From: Shewanella sp. VB17
Lineage (GTDB): Bacteria > Pseudomonadota > Gammaproteobacteria > Enterobacterales > Shewanellaceae
DNA length: 64,000 nt
Assembly: GCF_013248905.1 (NCBI RefSeq)
Contig: NZ_JABRVS010000001.1
Coordinates: 2,046,001 to 2,110,000 of the forward strand
Direction of reading: 5' to 3'
The notes under the pieces were generated by a model that was not told the DNA's origin, searched no databases, and saw nothing but the letters and a program-made list of their open reading frames with translations. Shown in pieces: positions 52,015 through 61,321 of this stretch. Each line of letters starts with the position of its first letter. Position 1 is the first letter of the stretch. A program made the translations under genes and the position numbers.

Positions 52015-53166
52015 ATGACACAAGCAACAAAAATTTTGATTGTTGATGATGAACCAGTAAGTCGTTTAGTCATTAGAGGGATGCTTGAAGATAAACATGA
52101 GATTAGCGAAGCGGAAAGCGGTGAAGCTTGCCTTGCTATGATTAATGAGTCTATACCCGACCTCCTATTACTTGATGTCGACATGCCAGGGATTTCAGGC
52201 TTTGAAGTTTGTGTGACCTTAAAAAAGAATGCCACGACAGCAAATCTGCCTATCATTTTTATATCAGCGTTAGATACAGTGGAGCAAAGGCTTACAGGAT
52301 TTGAAGCTGGTGCTGATGACTATATAATTAAGCCTGTTGTGCTTAAAGACTTACATGAAAAGGTTAATGATTGTTTAAGTCATTGTAGAGAAATGACTCT
52401 TGCAAAGCAGTCGGCTTCAGATGCAATGGCTGTCGCCATGGAGGCGATGACGGTCAGTAGTGAGCTGGGTCAAGTTGTGCAATTTATAAAAGATGTTCAG
52501 TCAATTGATCTTGCTGAAAATGTGGGTTTTGCTATTAATAATATTTTACTCAATTTCGGTATGCATGCGGTGTCTCGTGTCGATACTGGTACGGTTGTTT
52601 TCGCTGGCTGTGAACAAGGAAGCATTGAATCAGAATTACTGACTCGTTTTGCTGACCACAATGAACGCATTTTAAGCATTGGGATCAGGACCATCATCAG
52701 GGACCCTCATATTGTATTATTGATTAAAGATATGCCGCTACATGATGAAAATCGGTGTGGCAGGTTTAGAGACCATTTGGCAGTGTTGATGGACATTGCC
52801 AACGTTCAGCTAGCTAATTTGGCTAGTCGGACTAAAATGTTGGCGCAGAAACAGGAGATATTTACACAAGTTATTTCTCTGACAGAAAGACAAATACAGC
52901 AGACTTCCGAACGATTAATCGCTCATGAACAACATTCTCAAGAGATAATGAGAAGCATGTTAGCTAAGTTGGAAGGTATGCTATTTGGTTTAGGCTTAGA
53001 AGATGATCAGGAGAAAAAGTTGATGGCTTTAGCTGATGAAGCATCGATTAAGTTAGAGGAGGATCAGGCACAAAATGAAATCGTTAATACTGAGTTAGGT
53101 GAGATACTCGAGTGTCTCTATCGATTCTTTAATACGCTTAATGAGCCAGCTAAGCACACAGGTTAA
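52015..53166 (+). CDS. Response regulator with an unrecognised output region
   Basis: The 383 residues begin with a receiver domain (1-125; DDEP pair, Asp54 in LLLLDVDMPG, Lys in YIIKPV). The next 255 residues are not a known DNA-binding or GGDEF/EAL domain that I recognise. They contain a GAF-like alpha/beta stretch (about 160-265, with EQGSIESELLTRFADHNERIL) and a long helical, coiled-coil tail (about 265-380). The AAGGGAA before ATG 52015 is a good ribosome site. It stands 200 bases after the REC-GGDEF gene on the same strand and probably belongs to the same signalling module. Confidence 0.85.
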   Translation: MTQATKILIVDDEPVSRLVIRGMLEDKHEISEAESGEACLAMINESIPDLLLLDVDMPGISGFEVCVTLKKNATTANLPIIFISALDTVEQRLTGFEAGADDYIIKPVVLKDLHEKVNDCLSHCREMTLAKQSASDAMAVAMEAMTVSSELGQVVQFIKDVQSIDLAENVGFAINNILLNFGMHAVSRVDTGTVVFAGCEQGSIESELLTRFADHNERILSIGIRTIIRDPHIVLLIKDMPLHDENRCGRFRDHLAVLMDIANVQLANLASRTKMLAQKQEIFTQVISLTERQIQQTSERLIAHEQHSQEIMRSMLAKLEGMLFGLGLEDDQEKKLMALADEASIKLEEDQAQNEIVNTELGEILECLYRFFNTLNEPAKHTG

Positions 53167-53255
53167 TCTTAAGCTATTGATTATGAATGTTGGTAGTACA
53201 TGAGAGAAAGAAGCAGTGGAAAAGTAATACGATTTTACTGGTGTAAGATCCAGAA

Positions 53256-53285
53256 GCAAAAAACACAAATGAGTGTTTTTTGCTT
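53256..53285. terminator. Bidirectional terminator between response regulator and CBS gene
   Basis: A perfect 12-bp stem, AGCAAAAAACAC (53256-53267) and GTGTTTTTTGCT (53274-53285), with a six-base loop. A runs and T runs on both sides allow use in both directions, as expected between convergent genes. Confidence 0.88.
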
Positions 53286-53298
53286 TATATGATATGGA

Positions 53299-53859
53299 TT
53301 AAATTGCAGCCTTGAAAATATGCATAAATGAAGGAGGCTGTTCAATATTAATAGGGACTTTAAGTTTACGAGCTACATCGTTAGCAGCAATTAAGCCCCT
53401 AATATGGTGCTGTTGATGATCGATGACTAAAATATGATGTAATCCATTTTCTTGTAATGACCGTACAACATCACTGACTTTTGCTGATGTAAGTTGCTCA
53501 TAATCTAATGATAACAATGCTTCTCTAGGGATCATCATGTCAGTGACAAGAATTTCATCTAAGTTACTGTTGAATTTGTTGGCCATTTTAACCATTTTAC
53601 GATGTAATAGCTGGTGTTTGGTTATCACACCTAAAAATTTATTACTACCATCAACCACTAATCGCATGAATGCGTGCGTTTTTTCCATGATTTCTGATGT
53701 TTTTACTGCACTGGTAGCAGAATCGATTACCATAGGTTGAGAATGATCAAAGTCGGTAAATATAGATAAAGCGGGTGAATTAAGTTGAGTTATGTCTTCA
53801 TCTGTTGACCAAAGTAAATGATCGACAGTGGCTGTGCTGAAAAGTTCTAAGTTTCTCAT
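53299..53859 (-). CDS. CBS-domain pair protein
   Basis: A 186-residue cytosolic protein made mainly of two CBS domains (about 38-105 and 106-175), with FLGVITKHQLLHRKM and LRVIDHQQ-like strands and MIPREALLSLDY between them. CBS pairs bind adenine nucleotides and regulate other proteins; no effector domain is attached here, so the partner is unknown. AAGGA precedes ATG 53859. Its 246-bp upstream gap has no gene that I can see. Confidence 0.88.
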   Translation of the reverse strand: MRNLELFSTATVDHLLWSTDEDITQLNSPALSIFTDFDHSQPMVIDSATSAVKTSEIMEKTHAFMRLVVDGSNKFLGVITKHQLLHRKMVKMANKFNSNLDEILVTDMMIPREALLSLDYEQLTSAKVSDVVRSLQENGLHHILVIDHQQHHIRGLIAANDVARKLKVPINIEQPPSFMHIFKAAI

Positions 53860-54105
53860 TACTGTTGTTCCTTAAACTGCGAAGATTAAGGCATAGACCT
53901 TATAGAAGAGGTCAGTTACTTCTGTGATACGAGTGGCTAAATTGATTGTCAGTAAAATTAGCTGTTAGGTGAAAGTGCCATCGAGTATCGGGTTGCAGAA
54001 GTCGCCTGTACACCTATCAAGTTAATGCAGTTAAAGTCAGTGAGTCAATCACATTAATGACAATTAATTTATGTATAATAAAATGGAATCAAATGTTAAC
54101 CATCT

Positions 54106-54681
54106 TTAGTGAGATGCTTTTCCCATACAGCTTGCTAATATTTTAGCAAAAAATGAACTGCCCTTTTTCTGTGTAAAAGCAATATTACGCTCAGGGATCG
54201 ATTCAGGATCATCATAATTAGCTAAGGTTAATTCCATGCTCAATTCGCGAATAATGTGTAAAGTCGGGTAGGGTGAGCGGTTAGTGTAGTTAGAGGGCTC
54301 ATCCATAGGCTCACCCTCGAAACAATAATCAGGATGGAAACTGGCAAGCTGATAGACCCCTTCGTAATGTTGTTCAACCAGTAAGTCATTGGCTATATCA
54401 ACAAGGTCTAAATAAGAATAAAAACCTTCAAATCCTCGTGGAATAATCAATAATGTCGTCTCAACATCTTGGTTTTCATCTAAGTACTGGCATTCTTTGA
54501 TGAATGCTTCGAGTACATTGTGTGTTTTAGATTCATCGGTAACGGCATAGCGAATGCTACGGCGTTCTACTTCACGGCGTGCAAAAGGGCAGATATTGTA
54601 TTTCATAATTACACGTTCGACCCAGTTTTGGGTGTGAGTTGCAATGATTTGTAGCTCTGTGTTTTGCTCTTTGTGTGTCAT
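54106..54681 (-). CDS. DUF1415 family protein
   Basis: A 191-residue soluble protein with the DUF1415 signatures: WVERVIMKYNICPFARREVE near the N-terminus and QLASFHPDYCFEGEPMDEPSNYTNRSPYP in two runs at about 115-143. Cysteines sit in ICPFA and DYCFEG. The function of the family is not known to me. It is transcribed alone, divergent from the DUF4136 lipoprotein gene. Confidence 0.9.
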   Translation of the reverse strand: MTHKEQNTELQIIATHTQNWVERVIMKYNICPFARREVERRSIRYAVTDESKTHNVLEAFIKECQYLDENQDVETTLLIIPRGFEGFYSYLDLVDIANDLLVEQHYEGVYQLASFHPDYCFEGEPMDEPSNYTNRSPYPTLHIIRELSMELTLANYDDPESIPERNIAFTQKKGSSFFAKILASCMGKASH

Positions 54682-54955
54682 GTGTACCAGCCTTATATCG
54701 ATGCCGTTTTTCTAAATAAGATCGAAAAGTCTTGATGTAAGCAGCGATCATAAGGGGGATGTTTGTAACAAGCAAGAGTATCGTGGCCATGTTAATTGAC
54801 GTTTTAATTTGACCCTGCAGTAATATTAATCAATACCATAACGTGATTGATTCAGCGTCGTTTTTGACAAACTGTTTTTATCCGTCTAAAGAATGACTGT
54901 CTAATGAGTCAGCTTAGGTTAACCTTACTTTAATTAGTATGGGGGAAATAATAAA

Positions 54956-55534
54956 ATGGAGCGTTTGATAGTGATCAAAAAAATGTGTTTCTTACTGCTT
55001 GTTGTTACATTAAGTTCCTGTAGTACATCGAAATTGATTGAGCATAGTCAATTTCGAACGGCAATGGTTGTCACAGGTGAACTTCGTTTTATATCGGCTG
55101 ATACCGCCACTTTTGCTTGGCATCCAACACTGGCTAAAGTAGTCGTAAATGATAGGATCGAGCATGATAAAGTCATTGTTAATATGCAGCAGTCTTTGAA
55201 AAAAGCAATGGAACTTAAAGGGTACCAGCTCGTATCTTATGATGACTCGCCAGATTTTATGCTAGGGTTTGGCTTAGCACTGAGCTCTGAAATGAGTGAT
55301 GACGAGATTTTAAGTAAAACAGGCGTCGTCCCTGGTTTATCTACTGTGGGTATTGATATGAAGCAGTATGAGAAAGGTTCTGTGTTGGTGGCGTTGTTTA
55401 ATCCTAATGATTCAAAGCCCATTTGGCGTGCATTAGCTCAAGGTTTTACTGATTTTGAAAGAGATGGAGCGGTACGTCAACAACATTTTGATGAGTTTAT
55501 TTCTGCTATGTTAACTTCGGTGCCAGCGATTTGA
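54956..55534 (+). CDS. DUF4136-type lipoprotein
   Basis: A 192-residue envelope protein with a signal peptide and lipobox LSSCSTSK (Cys at about 22), then a DUF4136-like domain with TFAWHP, KKAMELKGYQLVSYDDSPDFMLG in two runs, and a Trp-containing IWRALAQG. Family members are outer-membrane lipoproteins of unknown role. GGGGGAA lies nine bases before ATG 54956. A short inverted repeat TTAACAC/GTGTTAA at 55554-55570 follows it and overlaps the convergent lipase-chaperone stop. Confidence 0.85.
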   Translation: MERLIVIKKMCFLLLVVTLSSCSTSKLIEHSQFRTAMVVTGELRFISADTATFAWHPTLAKVVVNDRIEHDKVIVNMQQSLKKAMELKGYQLVSYDDSPDFMLGFGLALSSEMSDDEILSKTGVVPGLSTVGIDMKQYEKGSVLVALFNPNDSKPIWRALAQGFTDFERDGAVRQQHFDEFISAMLTSVPAI

Positions 55535-55566
55535 TTTTGAGCTCTTAGCACCATTAACACCAAGTG

Positions 55567-56535
55567 TTAACGGTCATCAAATAGAGTGGGGTTATCAATG
55601 AATACTTGTAATCGTTTACGTTCATTTTGACTAAAGTGTTGATTGCGATAATGTGTTATAAGATCTTTAATTTGTGTTTTACTCATGTGTTTATTGTTGC
55701 TCTCCATTTGAAATTTTTGGAATTTAATTACCCTGTTTCTCCACGTTAATTCATCTTTCCTTAAGTGGGTAATTCGCTCCATGACATCAGGTTTGAAATC
55801 ATTGATAATACTGTTTTTATCTTCAAAACTATCGAAGATATTAAAGACGTGTAAACTAGGTTCATACACTTGCCTGTCTTGTTCGTTCATTTGACTGATT
55901 TGATGTGCAATCAGACTGTTTTTTTGAGCGCGAGAAAGCGTATTATCTTGGAGGATAGACATTCTTTCAATGGCTTGATTATCATATGTATTTTCATTTG
56001 AAAAAAAAGCATCTATTTCAATTTCAGAAAAATAATCAAACTGAGTGTGATGGGCAAGTTCTATGAAAGTCAGGACGTCATCAATATCAAGTTGATTAAG
56101 CAAGTTAGGTCCTTGTTGTTTTATCGCAACTAAGGCTATTTTGTAATCTTGATATCGATAAAAAAGATCCAATAACTGTTTATGAGAAGCAGAAGTTAAT
56201 TCAAGCTGCTTAGCGAGAATGTTTAGCAGTGATAATATCGATTGTTGGGTTTCTTGATAGGCATGAATGATTTTATCAAATTGCCACCTTAGTTCGAGGT
56301 CGATATTCAGTTGTGTTAACTCAATGTCAATGATATTTTCAGGAGGTATTATGACAATATCGTTCTCGGTAGGTAAAGCAACTAGGTTGTTATTATATGG
56401 TTCATCATTTTTAAAAAATGACTGTTGCATATAGAGATCCATGGGTTCTATGACAATAATGAATATTAGGCTTAAAAGCAGTATATTCATTATTGCGAAG
56501 CGCAAATGTATTTTATTTTCCCTTTTGGGAAGCAT
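55567..56535 (-). CDS. lifO: Lipase chaperone (lipase-specific foldase)
   Basis: Lif proteins are inner-membrane-anchored foldases that fold one lipase in the periplasm. The 322-residue product has an N-terminal membrane anchor (about 14-31), a helical body, and the family-like end with HFSQNERKRLQVFIDN. The usual motif RxxFDY-(F/C)-LSA is only partly kept: it reads LRWQFDKIIHA here. The gene follows the lipase gene with a two-base gap, so they form one operon, with the ribosome site inside the lipase gene. Confidence 0.88.
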   Translation of the reverse strand: MLPKRENKIHLRFAIMNILLLSLIFIIVIEPMDLYMQQSFFKNDEPYNNNLVALPTENDIVIIPPENIIDIELTQLNIDLELRWQFDKIIHAYQETQQSILSLLNILAKQLELTSASHKQLLDLFYRYQDYKIALVAIKQQGPNLLNQLDIDDVLTFIELAHHTQFDYFSEIEIDAFFSNENTYDNQAIERMSILQDNTLSRAQKNSLIAHQISQMNEQDRQVYEPSLHVFNIFDSFEDKNSIINDFKPDVMERITHLRKDELTWRNRVIKFQKFQMESNNKHMSKTQIKDLITHYRNQHFSQNERKRLQVFIDNPTLFDDR

Positions 56536-56537
56536 GA

Positions 56538-57455
56538 TTAAAAGCCATTATTTGCGAGAAGATTAATATGTTCTTTAAACAAGATTTTTGGGTTGGTTTC
56601 ACTCCAGCTGACCAATCCAAACATTTGATTTATTTGATCTAGGTGATTCATATTGTAGTTGTCACTAAGTACTTTCCCTAAGTGTGAGCTACAGCTTGAT
56701 ACGAGACCATCGTTAGGTTCATCAAATAGTCTACTGATAACGTTAAATGCGACATCACTAGGATCCAATACGTGTGTGTTTTGGCTTGTACCTGACCAAG
56801 AGTAGTAACTCACCCCGTTGCTGGCTTTTTCCGAACCATAACCACAATAATATTCAGGTATGCCCTCAGGGTATTTTTGATTAAATATAATCGAACCTTG
56901 GGTTGTCAATGATGCGGTAGAGGCTAATGTGCCAGTGGGGTATTGGCCACCACCAGATACACGCGTGATGATTTCAGATAACGTATTAAATGCATTGTTG
57001 AGTACCCAAGCTAGCGCAGAGTCAACAGGGATCTTTTCCATGAGAAAGTCGGCAAATCGACTTCCCCAGTTAACGCCACCAATGGATGTGACTGATGCGA
57101 CGATTTCGGGACTAACGCTAGCCACGTAACGTGCTGTTGGTCCTCCATGACTGTGTCCTATTAGGTTAACTTTTTCGGCCCCTGTATAAGCCAGTACAGA
57201 TTGTACATATAGACGTAGCTGCTCACCCCGTATCTCAGTTGTGTTAACGGGTGACACTCGAGCTACAAAAACTTGTACACCTTGGTTGCTAAGTGCCTCA
57301 GGGATCCCATAAAAATAATCGATTCCGAATGCGTCATCAAATCCCATAAATCCATGGATAAGTATGACAGGATATTGAGTTGCTGCAGCATGAGATTGAG
57401 TAGGGTAAAATAAGCTGAGTAAAATAAGTGAAATAATATTAAGCCATGTTTTCAT
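56538..57455 (-). CDS. lipA: Secreted triacylglycerol lipase (family I)
   Basis: A 305-residue extracellular lipase of the Pseudomonas/Burkholderia type. It has a signal peptide (1-23, ending SHA), the oxyanion region ILIHGFMGFDDAFG, the nucleophile Ser102 in GHSHGG, and the acid and base Asp249 (NDGLV) and His271 (MNHLDQ). Cys204 and Cys255 probably form the family disulfide. AGGGA precedes its ATG. It needs the Lif protein encoded directly downstream for folding. Confidence 0.93.
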   Translation of the reverse strand: MKTWLNIISLILLSLFYPTQSHAAATQYPVILIHGFMGFDDAFGIDYFYGIPEALSNQGVQVFVARVSPVNTTEIRGEQLRLYVQSVLAYTGAEKVNLIGHSHGGPTARYVASVSPEIVASVTSIGGVNWGSRFADFLMEKIPVDSALAWVLNNAFNTLSEIITRVSGGGQYPTGTLASTASLTTQGSIIFNQKYPEGIPEYYCGYGSEKASNGVSYYSWSGTSQNTHVLDPSDVAFNVISRLFDEPNDGLVSSCSSHLGKVLSDNYNMNHLDQINQMFGLVSWSETNPKILFKEHINLLANNGF

Positions 57456-57915
57456 AAAACTCCCTAGTTCGGTGTTGTTATAGGTTGTACATCTTATTTT
57501 TGTGACATTACTATTTCATTATTGTTAACTTAATATTAATTATATCGCAATGGTTATTTTTTTTAAGCAATAGGCTGTCAATGTTTTTTAAATATGTTTT
57601 AAACATAATGCAGAGAAAAAAGTAAACAATATCAGTTATTTTAGGTTTTGTTTAATATAAGCCTTAGTGTGAAAGGTTTATTTTATGTTAATAAAAATAA
57701 TGTCAGTTTATTCTTGTGTTGATGATTTAATCTCACTAATGAGATGGGATGTTTTGTGGGATTTGATTAGGGTCTGTTTATCTTTCGAGCTTACATTTTG
57801 CTCAATCTCAATGGATTTAGTGTAAAAGGGGGTTAATGGGTTAGTAAAAAGCCCGCAATACAGTCATTGAGATGAGCCCTAGGGCAAGATTTACCCTAAT
57901 GATGTTCTTATGAAA
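57456..57915. other. Intergenic region between the lipase and receptor genes
   Basis: 460 bases, very AT-rich. A palindrome TATGTTTTAAACATA (57593-57607) lies about 140 bases before the lipase start and could be an operator. An inverted pair TAGGG/CCCTA near the receptor stop is a weak candidate terminator. No gene is seen. Confidence 0.6.
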
Positions 57916-60069
57916 CTAGAAGCTGACCTTGATACCTAAATTTACCGTAGTGCCTAGTCCTTTAGTATTATAACCATCGAAAGTATAAGCTTGAGAGCGA
58001 GCAGAAAAATAGTCTTCATTGAGCAAGTTCTCAATCCCGAGTGAAAGCTGCCAGTTATTGAGCTGGTAGCTAGCGGATAGATTGATTAAGTTATAGCTAT
58101 TAACGGGCCCTTGTGTGCCGATATAGTTACCATCGATGGGCTCGAAACGTTTTCTCTTACCGACATGCATATAGTTGATAGCGATATTAGCCTCATCGAG
58201 AGGTTGCCAATTGACGAAGGCGGTAAATTTAGGTGCTGATATGATTCTGTTCTCTAAATAAGTGTCTTTATCAGTGTCTTTTCCTTCCATCCAACTGTAG
58301 CTAAGTCCTGTCTTTACATTATTAAGTAGTTGATAATTAAGTTGAGCTTCATACCCCCAGATTTTTTGTGGGGCTCTTACTGGTTGATATACACCAGTTA
58401 CTTCATTGTATTCGTTGCTAGTGCCTAATTCAGATGTACTGCGATAGGCTGCTATTTCGTAACCTAAATCGTTAATTTGGCCAGAGGCACCTATCTCATA
58501 ATTATCGACAATAGAGGCTTCAGTACGGATTAAAGTAATGTCATTGACTGTTGCTAAACGCAATAAATCGCCTAAGTCAGATATATCTGAACCTTGAGAG
58601 AAGCTCACAAATGGGCTAAATGAATCATGTATATTGTATCTTAATCCGATGTTATAAGTGGTTGACTTATCATTGATCTCACCACCTTTCACGTCCATAG
58701 GTATCGAACATTTTACGGGGGTGCGGCACACTTTAATTGTCTGATAATCATCGACGTTTACATGGATACTGTCTTGGCGGATCCCAGCTTTGAGTATCCA
58801 ATCATCATTGATGACTAATTTAGTTTGTAAATATGCCGCTAAATTACGCATATCCATCTCAGGAACCCAAATCCGACCATCAGCTAGCGGCTGTGAACTC
58901 ACGTCATTAAGTGCATCGGTACCATAGATAAAGGTTGCTTCGATGTTATCCCAGTCGAATTGAGTAGTGAGGTTGGCTCTTAATCCTTTTTTTTCAGACT
59001 TGATAAATGATTGCCCACCTTGGTAACCTTCACTTGGATTTGCTAAAGCGGTTGAGAAGAAAAACATATTTTCTATTTTTTGCATATAGCCATCGATAGT
59101 GAGTTGAGTGTGACTAAATACCTCATCATCGGTATATTTTAGCATCAGATTATGGTTGCCACGAGGTCCTTGAGGTACACCTTTTTTCTCTATTCCCGTG
59201 ATGTTCTTGACGGCATAGGTTTTGATACCTGAATTGACGCTGCCAACCACATCGATAAGATCAGTATCTTGTTGAGCTTCATAGTAGTTATAGGTTAATT
59301 GCAGATATTTATCATTATCAAATGTATAACCTAATTTGGTGAACAGATTTTGAGATTTCATTTCTGATAACCCATATTTTAGGCCGATAATATCTCCTTC
59401 GGCATCTCTCTCTAACCCTGTTTCAGCAGTAATGGAACTGAGCACATAACTAACATTTTTTAAAGTACCGTTTACCGAGCCATTAAATCGGTAACCTGAG
59501 CTATTATCGAATTTTACTGCACTGAATTTACTTGATGCATCAATTTGCACTTGCGCTTTATTATTGCTTGCTTGTTTGGTTATGTAGTTAATGATCCCAC
59601 CAGATGCGCCATTGCCATAGATTGAGGTGGCACCTTTGATCACTTCAATACGTTCAATCACTCCTACATCGATAGAGCTAATGCCTAATTGACCATTTCT
59701 TAATGGTGTGGACTGAGGTACACCATCTATCATCACAAGGGCTTTACGGCCCCGAAGTGTCTGACCTGAGTTGCTTGAGGTGCCTGTACTCGGTGCTAAA
59801 CCTGGTACTCGAAATGCGAGTAGATTCTGCAGTTCAGAAGTCATTAACCTATCTTGTTCGAGCATTTTTTTATTAATCAAGGTAACCGATGAAGGCACCC
59901 CTTCAATTCGCTCTACTGAACGACTTCCTGTGACTATCATACGCTCCAGTGATGTGTCATTGCTTGGGGGATTTTTCAAAGGATCGGCGATGGAGTAAAA
60001 TGAGGGTAAAGTGGCAAAAAACAATGCGCAATGTGTTGCAATAGCAGTCTTATTTAAGTTAAGTAACAT
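57916..60069 (-). CDS. TonB-dependent outer-membrane receptor (siderophore type)
   Basis: A 717-residue receptor with a signal peptide (1-28), a TonB-box-like segment (ERMIVTGS), a plug domain (about 50-170, with TLRGRKALVMIDGVPQSTPL and VIKGATSIYGNGASGGIINYIT in two runs), and a beta barrel that ends in Phe. The plug resembles siderophore receptors of the IutA/FepA class; the ligand cannot be told. A cysteine pair (VCRTPVKC) sits in an extracellular loop. The upstream site at 60094-60114 resembles a Fur box. AGGA precedes the ATG. Confidence 0.92.
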   Translation of the reverse strand: MLLNLNKTAIATHCALFFATLPSFYSIADPLKNPPSNDTSLERMIVTGSRSVERIEGVPSSVTLINKKMLEQDRLMTSELQNLLAFRVPGLAPSTGTSSNSGQTLRGRKALVMIDGVPQSTPLRNGQLGISSIDVGVIERIEVIKGATSIYGNGASGGIINYITKQASNNKAQVQIDASSKFSAVKFDNSSGYRFNGSVNGTLKNVSYVLSSITAETGLERDAEGDIIGLKYGLSEMKSQNLFTKLGYTFDNDKYLQLTYNYYEAQQDTDLIDVVGSVNSGIKTYAVKNITGIEKKGVPQGPRGNHNLMLKYTDDEVFSHTQLTIDGYMQKIENMFFFSTALANPSEGYQGGQSFIKSEKKGLRANLTTQFDWDNIEATFIYGTDALNDVSSQPLADGRIWVPEMDMRNLAAYLQTKLVINDDWILKAGIRQDSIHVNVDDYQTIKVCRTPVKCSIPMDVKGGEINDKSTTYNIGLRYNIHDSFSPFVSFSQGSDISDLGDLLRLATVNDITLIRTEASIVDNYEIGASGQINDLGYEIAAYRSTSELGTSNEYNEVTGVYQPVRAPQKIWGYEAQLNYQLLNNVKTGLSYSWMEGKDTDKDTYLENRIISAPKFTAFVNWQPLDEANIAINYMHVGKRKRFEPIDGNYIGTQGPVNSYNLINLSASYQLNNWQLSLGIENLLNEDYFSARSQAYTFDGYNTKGLGTTVNLGIKVSF

Positions 60070-60093
60070 GAATGGTCCTAAAGTGTCATTAAT

Positions 60094-60114
60094 TTAATGA
60101 GAATGATACCTATT
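60094..60114 (-). promoter_or_regulatory. Fur-box-like site before the TonB-dependent receptor gene
   Basis: The + strand sequence TTAATGAGAATGATACCTATT matches the recurring AATGATAAT/GAGAATGAT pattern of Fur boxes at most positions. It lies 25-45 bases before the receptor ATG, near where the promoter should be. Iron-controlled expression would fit a siderophore receptor. Confidence 0.5.
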
Positions 60115-60277
60115 GCCAATTCTTTTCTCAGCTTATTTACTTCTGTTTTATTTTTGTTTGTTTTGTGTTTTGTTCGTGTTAATTGCGTTGTGATTGACGG
60201 CTATTGGATTGATTTAAAGGAAGTGTTTTTTGAAGAACCACTTCCTATTGGTTATTTATTTGACAATAAAGCTGTGT

Positions 60278-61093
60278 TCAATGAAGACTGATTTCATAAG
60301 AGGTAAATTTCCGTAAGTTAATTACGCCAGTATCAAAGATTAAATACTGACCTTTAATGCCGAGTAATAGTCCACTCACTACAGGTTCTTTATCGAAATT
60401 ATGTGAGCTGATTTTGGTTGGAAACTCAGTCACAGGGAAATGAATGTCTTGTATTTCAGCATCTAATTTCTCGATGGCATAGTCACCATGAGCCATGCAA
60501 ATTTCATGTATCTTACTTTCAACTTCAGGGAGAAGTTCAGCGGCTTTTGCTTTTAGATCGATTCCTTGGGCATTACCTTTAAGCATGGTGCGCCAGTTAG
60601 TTTTATCAGCAATCATTTTAGCTAATTCAACTTCGACAAGGCCGGAAATTTGTCTGGTTGATACTTTCAACATTGGCAGACCTTGAGTAGCCCCTTGATC
60701 AATCCAACGAGTCGGTAGCTGAGTGTGACGAGTAATGCCTACTTTGAGTCCAGAAGTATTGGAAAGGTAAACATAGTGTGGAACAAAACAGTTTGCTTTT
60801 CCCCACTCAGGTTCACGACAGGTACCTTGTGCAAAGTGACAGATTTCAGGCTTCATGATGCACATATCACAGCTTGCAAGTTTCTTCATACACACGAAGC
60901 AGTGGCCTTGAGAGTAACTTTTTTTCGTGCGTTTGCCACAGTGACTACAGCAAATTTTACCTGTATGAGTTAAGGTCACCCTTGTGCCAATGAGTGGGTT
61001 CATTTCGACAAGATTATCACCAATTGGAAGTTGGTATTGTACCTGCTGGTTATCATCCAGTGTGGCACGCATTTTTTTTATCAATCCTAACAT
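60278..61093 (-). CDS. DUF2797 family zinc-ribbon protein
   Basis: A 271-residue soluble protein with two or more cysteine pairs: CSHCGKRTKKSYSQGHCFVC and CDMC, followed by EICHFAQGTCREPEWG. A GIY-YIG-like segment (VYLSNTSGLKVGITR, then RWIDQGAT) follows. This is the DUF2797 architecture. The function is unknown; a nucleic-acid role is possible from the folds. AGGA lies before ATG 61093. It is not in an operon with the receptor. Confidence 0.88.
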   Translation of the reverse strand: MLGLIKKMRATLDDNQQVQYQLPIGDNLVEMNPLIGTRVTLTHTGKICCSHCGKRTKKSYSQGHCFVCMKKLASCDMCIMKPEICHFAQGTCREPEWGKANCFVPHYVYLSNTSGLKVGITRHTQLPTRWIDQGATQGLPMLKVSTRQISGLVEVELAKMIADKTNWRTMLKGNAQGIDLKAKAAELLPEVESKIHEICMAHGDYAIEKLDAEIQDIHFPVTEFPTKISSHNFDKEPVVSGLLLGIKGQYLIFDTGVINLRKFTSYEISLH

Positions 61094-61283
61094 TAGGTAT
61101 TCCTAGGCTGGGTTGTTAGTCAGTGCGTTTTTGCTCTAAAAGAGGGAGATAGGATCTCGGCATGACAGTGTTTTTTTGTTGTTTTAGGTAGTCTACCAGA
61201 TTGTTGATGTGATTCTTGATTGATTTTAAATAAGCGATTCTGGTTGTTGATATTAAAGACCGTCACAGAGGATTTTTTTGCAT

Positions 61284-61309
61284 AAAAAGAGAGCCGTCAC
61301 TCTCTTTTT
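61284..61309 (-). terminator. Terminator of the ACT-domain regulator gene
   Basis: AAAAAGAGAG (61284-61293) and CTCTCTTTTT (61300-61309) form a perfect 10-bp stem with a six-base loop, twelve bases after the stop on the - strand, with a T run after it. Confidence 0.85.
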
Positions 61310-61321
61310 ATCTCCATGTAA

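Noticed and set aside
60097..60291. Small + strand frame with a hydrophobic stretch between the receptor and DUF2797 genes
   Set aside because: It overlaps the end of the DUF2797 gene and the Fur-like site, has no good ribosome site and no recognised family.
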